A stretch of DNA of 7,708 bases from Proteobacteria bacterium UBA4656 (lineage in GTDB: Bacteria > Pseudomonadota > Gammaproteobacteria > Xanthomonadales > Ahniellaceae): positions 13,813 to 21,520 of the forward strand of contig DHLY01000022.1 of the NCBI GenBank assembly GCA_002405525.1. The letters run 5' to 3'. Positions 1 to 4,739 of the stretch are shown in pieces. The translations under genes were made by a program, and so were the position numbers. Every line of letters starts with the position of its first letter. Position 1 is the stretch's first letter. Below the pieces are notes generated by a model, which saw only the letters and a program-made list of their open reading frames with translations, did not search any database and was not told the origin of the DNA.

Positions 1-1
1 C

Positions 2-250
2 GTCGGCTGGCTCCTCGTCATGTTCGCGATCTACGCCGTGATCGCCAGCATCGTGTTCGCCATCAAGAACGGCGATTCATCGGGATTCGGGCACGCGCTC
101 CAGTTTCTCTCGTACGGGCTGCCGATGATCCTCGTCGGCGCGGCCTGTCGCGCGGTGTTCGAGATCGCCGATCGCCCGGCGACCTGGCGACCGGGCACAC
201 TCCAGCCGCGGATGCGCCAGGTCCGTCGGGCACGCCCTGAGAAGGCGTAG
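2..250 (+). CDS. Hypothetical membrane protein, 3' end only
   Basis: This open frame runs in from beyond the left edge, so the N-terminus is missing. The first ATG (position 20) lies inside a hydrophobic stretch that is already open from position 2 and has no Shine-Dalgarno sequence, so I treat it as internal. The visible part holds two hydrophobic segments likely to span the membrane: one around GWLLVMFAIYAVIASIVFAI and one around LSYGLPMILVGAACRAVF. A basic, Pro/Arg-rich cytosolic-looking tail of about 30 residues follows, and the gene ends at TAG 248-250. That stop overlaps by one base the GTG of the HTH-VOC gene, so the two are probably co-transcribed and translationally coupled. I do not recognise the family and assign no function. 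Confidence 0.6.
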   Translation, partial: VGWLLVMFAIYAVIASIVFAIKNGDSSGFGHALQFLSYGLPMILVGAACRAVFEIADRPATWRPGTLQPRMRQVRRARPEKA

Positions 251-951
251 TGCAGTCGCGGCACGCCGATAGCCGGGGAAGGTCGTTCGCCCGCGCCGGG
301 TCCGGAATGCCCGCCATGCCCTCCTGCGGCCGCCCGCCCCACTCCGATGTGCTCACGCCCGCCGAGTGGCGGGTGGTCGAGGCGGTGCGCCACGGACTGG
401 GCAACACGGCCATCGCGCGGCGCCTCGGCGTCAGCGCGGATGCGGTGAAGTTCCACGTGGCGGACGCGCTCGACAAACTCGGGCTGGGTCGCCGCGCCGA
501 CCTGCGCGCCTGGGACGGGATCGCCCGCGACAGCGCACTCCGACACCGGGAGGCTCCCATGCAGACGACGACATCCCTCGGCCCCATCGGCCAGGTCGCG
601 CGCAGCGTGCGCGACATCGCGACCGCGCGCCGCTGGTACGGCGAGGTGCTCGGCCTGCCGCACCTGTACTCGTTCGACAACCTCGCCTTCTTCGACTGCG
701 GCGGCGTGCGCCTGTTCCTGTCCGAAGGCGACGGCGGCGACGCCGCGTCGATCCTCTACTTCCGGGTCGACGACATCCACGCCATGCAGCGCACGCTGGA
801 AGCGCGTGGCGTGGCCTTCCACGGCGCCCCGCACCTGATCCACCGCCACGCCGACGGCAGCGAGGAATGGATGAGCTTCTTCAAGGACCCGGAGGACCGG
901 CCGCTGGCGCTGATGGCGCAGGTGCGGGCGGTCCCGGCGGCCGGCGGTTGA
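250..951 (+). CDS. LuxR-type HTH / VOC (glyoxalase-fold) fusion protein
   Basis: This 233-residue protein has two domains. Residues 35-86 form a LuxR/GerE-type helix-turn-helix: they begin LTPAEWRVVEAV, continue with NTAIARRLGVSADAVKFHV and end in a KLGL motif, the usual four-helix DNA-binding pattern. Residues about 110-228 form a VOC domain with paired beta-alpha-beta-beta-beta units; the stretches ARRWYGEVLGLPHLY, LAFFDCGGVRLFLSEG and ILYFRVDDIHAM are typical of the superfamily. A LuxR HTH normally sits at the C-terminus behind a receiver or autoinducer domain, so here the order is reversed and the VOC domain may be the sensor. The likely role is a cytosolic ligand-responsive regulator, which is inference. 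The GTG start overlaps the upstream TAG, with GAGAAGG at 239-245 as a close SD. ATG 307 or 316 is an alternative start, and ATG 559 may give the VOC domain alone. The 3' end overlaps the convergent NnrU-family gene by 71 bp. Confidence 0.82.
   Translation: MQSRHADSRGRSFARAGSGMPAMPSCGRPPHSDVLTPAEWRVVEAVRHGLGNTAIARRLGVSADAVKFHVADALDKLGLGRRADLRAWDGIARDSALRHREAPMQTTTSLGPIGQVARSVRDIATARRWYGEVLGLPHLYSFDNLAFFDCGGVRLFLSEGDGGDAASILYFRVDDIHAMQRTLEARGVAFHGAPHLIHRHADGSEEWMSFFKDPEDRPLALMAQVRAVPAAGG
548..558 (+). promoter_or_regulatory. Internal Shine-Dalgarno in a perfect palindrome, before ATG 559
   Basis: GGGAGG at 548-553 lies 5 nt before an in-frame ATG at 559, exactly between the HTH and VOC domains. 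The whole element GGGAGGCTCCC is self-complementary and can fold as a 4-bp stem (GGGA/TCCC) with a GGC triloop that would partly hide the SD. Initiation here would give a 130-residue stand-alone VOC protein. The site is seen directly; its use is inferred. Confidence 0.45.
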
Positions 952-1723
952 TCGACGCGCCGGCGTCGGCCGCGCCGCGGAAGCGGCGGATCGACACCGC
1001 CAGCCCGCCCAACGCCAGCAGCGCGACGAAGGCGGCGCCGTCAGCGAGCGCCCACAGCGGGTGCAGCGCCGCGACCACGGCGGTGGCGACCGCGGCGCGC
1101 ACCAGCGCCGCAGCCAAGCGGTCGTCCGCCCGCAAGCGCGTGCGGCCCTGCGCCAGCGCGAGGCCCGGCAGCACCGAGGTCTGGCGCGCGTAGTCGAGCC
1201 AGGCCTCGCCGTGCCGCGCCCGCAGCTTGCGATCCTGGAACAGGGCGCCAGTCGCGCACACGGCGCCCAGAATCCCGAAGGCCAGCGCGGGCGCAGCCTC
1301 GCGCGCCAGCAGCGCGTGGGCGAACGCAAAGGCGCCGAAGCCGACGAAGAAACCATGGCGGCTGACCTTCTCGATGCCGCGCGGTGGCGACAGGCGGGAG
1401 CGGAACAGGGCCGACGGCGTGCGCGGATAGGCGCGCAGGGCAGCGAAGGCGAGCGCCAGTCCGGCTACGGCGAGCAGCACCAGGACGCCCCGCGCCGCCG
1501 CCGGCAACGCGCCCCACGGCACGGCCCCGCCACCGCCGGAGCGCGCGAGCGCGAGCGCCAGCGCGGCAAGACCGATCGCCGCCAGCAGCGCGAACACGGC
1601 CACGAAGCGCTGCTCGCCGAGCATCGCGGCCAACCGCGGCCGCAGGGGAGGAAAGCCCAGCAACACGTGCGGCACCGCGAAGGCGAGTCCGGCGAGCAAC
1701 ACCCTCCACGCGCCTGCATCCAT
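881..1723 (-). CDS. NnrU-family integral membrane protein
   Basis: This 280-residue, strongly hydrophobic protein has about seven predicted membrane segments, at residues near 8-26, 40-60, 79-97, 125-141, 145-163, 204-226 and 230-246. The motif GIEKVSRHGFFVGFGAFAFAH matches the conserved core of NnrU-family proteins, where RHP is more usual than the RHG seen here. GEAWLDYARQTSVLP matches the loop of longer members. NnrU was first linked to nitrite/nitric oxide reductase expression in denitrifiers, but most members have no proven function and no denitrification gene is visible here. I chose ATG 1723 because AAAGG lies 8 nt upstream; the TTG at 1729 would leave only 2 nt. The gene begins 2 nt after the TetR stop, so the two are almost certainly co-transcribed. 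The last 36 or so residues are Pro/Ala-rich, and about 23 of the codons are antisense to the VOC gene. Confidence 0.72.
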   Translation of the reverse strand: MDAGAWRVLLAGLAFAVPHVLLGFPPLRPRLAAMLGEQRFVAVFALLAAIGLAALALALARSGGGGAVPWGALPAAARGVLVLLAVAGLALAFAALRAYPRTPSALFRSRLSPPRGIEKVSRHGFFVGFGAFAFAHALLAREAAPALAFGILGAVCATGALFQDRKLRARHGEAWLDYARQTSVLPGLALAQGRTRLRADDRLAAALVRAAVATAVVAALHPLWALADGAAFVALLALGGLAVSIRRFRGAADAGASINRRPPGPPAPAPSAPAAGPPGP

Positions 1724-1725
1724 CG

Positions 1726-2352
1726 TCAACGCCTTTGCGCACGGCGGCGCGATTGCGGGCCGGTCAGCATCGCCAGCGCGGCCTCGGCGCTTGCGCGGAC
1801 CAGCGCATCGACGACCGGCGGCGGTGCCTCGCGGGCGTGCAGGTGCGGCAGCACGGCGGCCAGCGGCGCGTCGACGACGGCGAAGCGCAGCACCCGCAGG
1901 GCTTCCGCGTCAGCGCGGCCACACAGTCGCTGGCAGGCCTCGTGCAGCCCCGCCACGGCGGCTCGCTGCAGGGCCCGAGCCCGGGCCGCCAGTTCGCCCG
2001 GCCAGGCGCCGCCGAGGAAGTCCTCGCGCCGGTGCAACAGGCGCAGCCGCGCCTCGTCGGCGCGCCGCCGCACGCGCGCGGGCACGAAGGCCGCCGCCGC
2101 AAGCGCGGCCTCGCGGGGCGGATCGCCCGCCAGCACGGCGCCGAAGTCGCGCTGGAAGGCCTCGGCCGCGCCGAGCCAGACCTCGCCCAGCAGCACGTCG
2201 CGCGAGGCGAACCGGTGGTAGATGGACCCGGTCGGCGCGCCGAGTTCGCCAGCGATCCGGGCGATGGTGGCGGCGGCGGGTCCGTCGCGGGCCGCCAGGC
2301 GGCTGGCGGCGTCGAGAATGAGGTGCGGGTGGAAGGCGGCTTGTCGCGGCAC
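1726..2352 (-). CDS. TetR/AcrR-family transcriptional regulator
   Basis: The 208 residues match the usual length of TetR-family repressors. The N-terminal DNA-binding domain spans about residues 8-55: a first helix LILDAASRLAARDG, then the helix-turn-helix ATIARIAGELGAPTGSIYHRF, with the family's characteristic GSIYHRF at the recognition helix. The C-terminal 150 residues are an Ala/Arg/Leu-rich helical ligand-binding and dimerisation domain, too divergent to predict the inducer. The only usable start is GTG 2352: an in-frame TAG lies at 2373-2371 and no other start codon falls between them. No Shine-Dalgarno is visible, and a predicted promoter places the transcript start at about this codon. 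A palindrome just upstream is the likely autoregulatory operator. The NnrU-family gene follows after 2 nt and is the obvious co-regulated target; the divergent lipoprotein gene may be a second one. Confidence 0.88.
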   Translation of the reverse strand: MPRQAAFHPHLILDAASRLAARDGPAAATIARIAGELGAPTGSIYHRFASRDVLLGEVWLGAAEAFQRDFGAVLAGDPPREAALAAAAFVPARVRRRADEARLRLLHRREDFLGGAWPGELAARARALQRAAVAGLHEACQRLCGRADAEALRVLRFAVVDAPLAAVLPHLHAREAPPPVVDALVRASAEAALAMLTGPQSRRRAQRR

Positions 2353-2357
2353 TGTTC

Positions 2358-2373
2358 TAGAATACTTATTCTA
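2358..2373. promoter_or_regulatory. Palindromic operator candidate for the TetR regulator
   Basis: TAGAATA-CT-TATTCTA is a perfect 7-2-7 inverted repeat in an AT-rich island within otherwise very GC-rich DNA. It lies 5 bp upstream of the TetR start and overlaps its predicted -10. TetR-family dimers typically bind such palindromes next to their own gene. It also lies 48 bp before the start of the divergent lipoprotein gene, so binding could affect both directions. No strong plus-strand -35 box was found. Palindrome seen; binding inferred. Confidence 0.6.
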
Positions 2374-2386
2374 TTTTGAGCGTCAA
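2359..2386 (-). promoter_or_regulatory. Predicted sigma70-type promoter of the TetR/NnrU unit
   Basis: On the minus strand TTGACG (2386-2381) is five of six to the -35 consensus. It is followed after 16 nt by TATTCT (2364-2359), four of six to the -10 consensus. Initiation about 7 nt further falls at or next to the GTG start codon (2352), implying a very short or absent leader, which fits the lack of a Shine-Dalgarno. The -10 box is one arm of the palindrome at 2358-2373, so a bound repressor would block it. Confidence 0.5.
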
Positions 2387-2410
2387 GCCTTCCCGGCCCG
2401 TGGTCCCGCC

Positions 2411-2414
2411 AGGA
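2411..2414 (+). promoter_or_regulatory. Ribosome binding site fixing the lipoprotein start
   Basis: AGGA lies 7 nt before GTG 2422. This spacing supports translation in the frame that encodes the signal peptide and lipobox, rather than the frame open from TTG 2376, whose early codons read as Arg/Pro-rich noise. Confidence 0.55.
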
Positions 2415-2421
2415 TCGCCGC

Positions 2422-3358
2422 GTGACGATCCACGATCGCGCACGCCGCCTCGCCCTGCTGCTGCTCCTCGCCGTGCCGCTCGCGGGCTGCTTCCACGACC
2501 CGCCACCGCCGGCTTCGACCCCATGCCGCCGGCCAGCCCGCTGCCGCCCGGGGAGCCCTGCCCGGATTTCGACGGACTTGCGATGGAGCTCGCCGGCGAC
2601 CCGCTGGCGGCGGCGATCACGGACCGCGCGCCGCCGGAGTCGCACGGCATGCCGGTGCTGCTGGCGATCCGCCGCGGCGCCACCTACCGGGAACTGTGGC
2701 GGACCGTGCCGCGCGAGGGGTTGCTCGCCTTCGCCCGCGACCTGCGGGCGCGCAGCCCGAAGCGCTACGCCGAATGGCGCACGCTGGTGCTGCGCGGCAC
2801 GCTGGAAGGTTCGCGGCCGTGGGACTTCGACGGCTGGCTCGCGGCGGTCACGAAGCTCGGACCACCCAGACCGGTCTACGCCGGCATCGTCGGCTACGGC
2901 TGCCAGGACGGCTGGAGCCGCGCGCGCAACCAGGGCATCACGTACGGCGACGACGAAGACACGAAACGCGAGAATGGCCGCGCGACGCGACGGTGCGCAT
3001 GAAGCCCTGCAGCGGCTGGGGCAGCCAGACCGCCCGTCTGCGTTTGGATGTGAACAGCACCTGGCGTAGGATCCCGGCAGCAACGCCGGTGTCGACCGAC
3101 AAACTCACCGCGGAGGAACTGCTGGCGACGCTGTACACCCACGTCCGCCGCGATCCCGACCTGCGCCGCCTCGTCTTCCTCACGCCGCCGGACGCCGCGC
3201 GGAAACCACAGCGGAGACTGCGCGTGACGCTGCGGTGGCTACCGATCAGCCCGCGACCTTCAGCACCGCGTAGGACCGCTTGCCCTTGCGCAGCAGCAGG
3301 TAGCGGCCGAACAGTCTGTCGGCGGTGGTCAGCGCGCGGGCCGCGTCGCCCTGTTTGA
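2422..3358 (+). pseudogene. Frame-disrupted lipoprotein gene, function unknown
   Basis: GTG 2422 opens a clear lipoprotein signal peptide: a basic n-region (HDRARR), a hydrophobic core LALLLLLAVPLA and a lipobox LAGC (Cys codon 2488-2490). Shortly after the Cys the frame turns into Arg-rich noise, while the frame one base earlier takes on good coding character from about 2511 (GFDPMPPASP onward, through WDFDGWLAAVTKLGPPRPVY) and stops at 3002. A third frame then looks coding from about 2970 (KLTAEELLATLYTHVRRDPD) and stays open to 3358. Each change equals a one-base deletion, the first within about 2500-2513 and the second within about 2950-2975. With both repaired, the product would be up to about 312 residues. 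The last 36 or so codons lie antisense to tyrS and look like noise, so the true end is probably near 3245. Repeat-free, not recognised; I assign no function. Real decay and sequencing indels cannot be told apart here. Confidence 0.6.
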
Positions 3359-4526
3359 CGTTGTTGACGTAGACGCCGCCGCCCTCGATATCGCGCCGTG
3401 CCTGGCCCTTGGACGGCGCCAGCCCCGCGGCCACCACCGCGTCGACCAGCGGCAGGCCCGCGCCCTCGAGTGTCGCGCGGGCGACCTCGTGCGTCGGAAC
3501 CTCGCCGACCACGTCCTCGAACACCCGCTCGTCGACGCCGTCGAGCGAGCCGCCGAACAGGATCTCGCTGGCGCGCTGCGCGTCGGCGAGCGCCTGCGCG
3601 CCGTGGACCAGCGTGGTGACCTCGCGCGCGAGCACCTTGTGCGCGGCGCGCGCCTCGGGCCGCGCGGCGTGCTCGGCCTCCAGCGCCTCGATCTGCTCGC
3701 GCGGCAGCAACGTGAACTTGCGCAGGTACACCGGGACCATCGCGTCCTCGGTGTTGATGAAGAACTGGTAGAAGCGGTACGGGCTGGTGCGCGCGGGATC
3801 GAGCCACACCGCGCCCGACTCGGTCTTGCCGAACTTGGTGCCGTCGGCCTTGGTGATGAGCGGGAAGGTCAGGCCCCAGCAAGACGCCTGCATCTTCCTG
3901 CGGATCAGGTCGGTGCCGGCGGTGATGTTGCCCCACTGGTCGGAGCCGCCGACCTGCAGCTCGCAGCCCATCTCGCGGCGCAGCCAGTAGAAGTCGTACG
4001 ACTGCAGCAGCATGTAGGAGAACTCGGTGTACGACAGCCCCGCCTCGCCCTCGAGCCGCGAGCGCACCGAGTCCTTGGCCACCATCATGTTGACCGAGAA
4101 GTGCTTGCCGACGTCGCGCAGGAAGTCGAGATAGGACACGCCGACCGTCCAGTCGGCGTTATCGACCAGGCGCGCGGGATTGGTCTTCGAGTCGAAGTCC
4201 AGCAGCTTCGACAGCTGCGCCTTGATGCAGGACACGTTGTGCTGCAGCTGCTCGCGGGTCAGCAGGTTGCGCTCGGCGCTCTTGCCACTGGGATCGCCGA
4301 TCATGCCGGTCGCGCCGCCGGCCAGCGGCAGCGGATGGTGGCCGGCGAGCTGGAAGCGGCGCAGCATCAGCTGGCCCACCAAGTGCCCGACGTGCAGGCT
4401 GTCGGCGGTCGGGTCGAAGCCGCAGTAGAGCGTGATCGGACCCTCGGCGAGGCGCTTGCGCAGGCCCTCGAGGTCGGTGCAGTCGGCGATCAGGTCGCGC
4501 CACTGGAGGTCGTCGATCAGGTCCAT
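3246..4526 (-). CDS. tyrS: Tyrosyl-tRNA synthetase
   Basis: This cytosolic enzyme charges tRNA-Tyr with tyrosine through a tyrosyl-adenylate. The 426 residues match the E. coli TyrS length of about 424. The class I Rossmann core shows YCGFDPTADSLHVGH with the HIGH-type motif HVGH at residues 45-48, then GGATGMIGDPSGKSAERNL (70-88). The tyrosine-site strand YMLLQSYD is at 171-178, QVGGSDQWGN at 191-200 and the KMSKS-equivalent KFGKT at 231-235. An S4 RNA-binding domain (about 358-420, including PSKGQARRDIEGGGVYVNNV) ends the protein and recognises the tRNA. The KFGKT signature marks the E. coli-like TyrS form rather than the KMSKS TyrZ-like form. I chose ATG 4526 because the homologous N-terminus begins MDLIDDLQWRDL. 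No convincing Shine-Dalgarno precedes it, and the upstream open extension is low-complexity. All key motifs are intact. Confidence 0.97.
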   Translation of the reverse strand: MDLIDDLQWRDLIADCTDLEGLRKRLAEGPITLYCGFDPTADSLHVGHLVGQLMLRRFQLAGHHPLPLAGGATGMIGDPSGKSAERNLLTREQLQHNVSCIKAQLSKLLDFDSKTNPARLVDNADWTVGVSYLDFLRDVGKHFSVNMMVAKDSVRSRLEGEAGLSYTEFSYMLLQSYDFYWLRREMGCELQVGGSDQWGNITAGTDLIRRKMQASCWGLTFPLITKADGTKFGKTESGAVWLDPARTSPYRFYQFFINTEDAMVPVYLRKFTLLPREQIEALEAEHAARPEARAAHKVLAREVTTLVHGAQALADAQRASEILFGGSLDGVDERVFEDVVGEVPTHEVARATLEGAGLPLVDAVVAAGLAPSKGQARRDIEGGGVYVNNVKQGDAARALTTADRLFGRYLLLRKGKRSYAVLKVAG

Positions 4527-4631
4527 GATGTGCGGTGGCAAGCAGGCAGGCTGAGGTCGGCCGCCGATGCTACAACGCCGCCGCGCTCGCGCTACCCCTA
4601 CGGGGCGCGTCGGTCGCGGAGTGCGTGCACC

Positions 4632-4684
4632 GCCCGAACCGGGATGGGCATCGACGCGCGCGGGTGGCCCGGACCGGGATGGGC
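4632..4684. repeat. Two 18-bp direct repeats, 35-bp period
   Basis: GCCCGAACCGGGATGGGC (4632-4649) and GCCCGGACCGGGATGGGC (4667-4684) differ at one base and are separated by 17 bp. Each contains a small inverted repeat: CCCG-AAC-CGGG in the first and CCCGG-A-CCGGG in the second, so the variable base keeps the fold. They could be REP-like extragenic repeats, tandem protein-binding sites or remnants of a duplication. They lie about 105 bp and more upstream of the tyrS start. Confidence 0.6.
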
Positions 4685-4699
4685 CCGGGGCATTCGGCG

Positions 4700-4729
4700 A
4701 CCGCGGCAACGGCCTGCCGTCCCCGCGGT
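4700..4729 (-). terminator. Two-part hairpin after the outer-membrane channel gene
   Basis: ACCGCGG (4700-4706) pairs with CCGCGGT (4723-4729), and inside it ACGG (4709-4712) pairs with CCGT (4717-4720) around a 4-nt loop, with a 2x2 internal loop between the stems. It begins 10 nt past the stop codon of the minus-strand operon. No U-tract follows, so it may be a 3'-stabilising structure or a poor intrinsic terminator rather than a classical one. Confidence 0.35.
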
Positions 4730-4739
4730 GCCTTTGGCG

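Larger units (their letters stand above)
4527..4739. other. Spacer upstream of tyrS
   Basis: This 213-nt non-coding stretch separates tyrS from the outer-membrane channel gene, both on the minus strand. It holds the paired repeats and the hairpin listed separately. A small hairpin CCCC-TAC-GGGG (4595-4605) is flanked by CGCG on both sides. On the minus strand TAGCAT (4571-4566) is a weak -10 candidate for tyrS without a clear -35. I see no T-box leader features, such as a recognisable T-box sequence, and no tRNA. Confidence 0.4.

Noticed and set aside
31..1356. A 441-codon minus-strand open frame
   Set aside because: It is antisense to the HTH-VOC gene and overlaps the NnrU-family gene in another frame. 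Its composition is Arg/Ala noise.
1724..1729. TTG 1729 as the NnrU-family start
   Set aside because: The AAAGG ribosome site would be only 2 nt away, whereas it is 8 nt from ATG 1723.
1061..2379. Long plus-strand open frames across the NnrU/TetR genes
   Set aside because: They are antisense to two recognisable proteins and consist of Gln/Arg/His-rich sequence without any motif.
2376..2510. TTG 2376 as start of the lipoprotein-region gene
   Set aside because: The first 45 residues in that frame are Arg/Pro-rich with no signal peptide or ribosome site, while GTG 2422 in another frame has both.
2950..2975. Programmed ribosomal frameshift in the lipoprotein gene
   Set aside because: No X-XXY-YYZ slippery heptamer or evident downstream stimulatory hairpin is seen, and two shifts would be needed.
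1764..3083. A 439-codon minus-strand open frame
   Set aside because: It shadows the TetR gene in another frame and runs antisense across the lipoprotein gene. It shows no domain signal.
4527..4739. T-box or tRNA-like leader for tyrS
   Set aside because: No recognisable T-box sequence, specifier stem or tRNA fold could be made out, and T-box control of tyrS is typical of Firmicutes.
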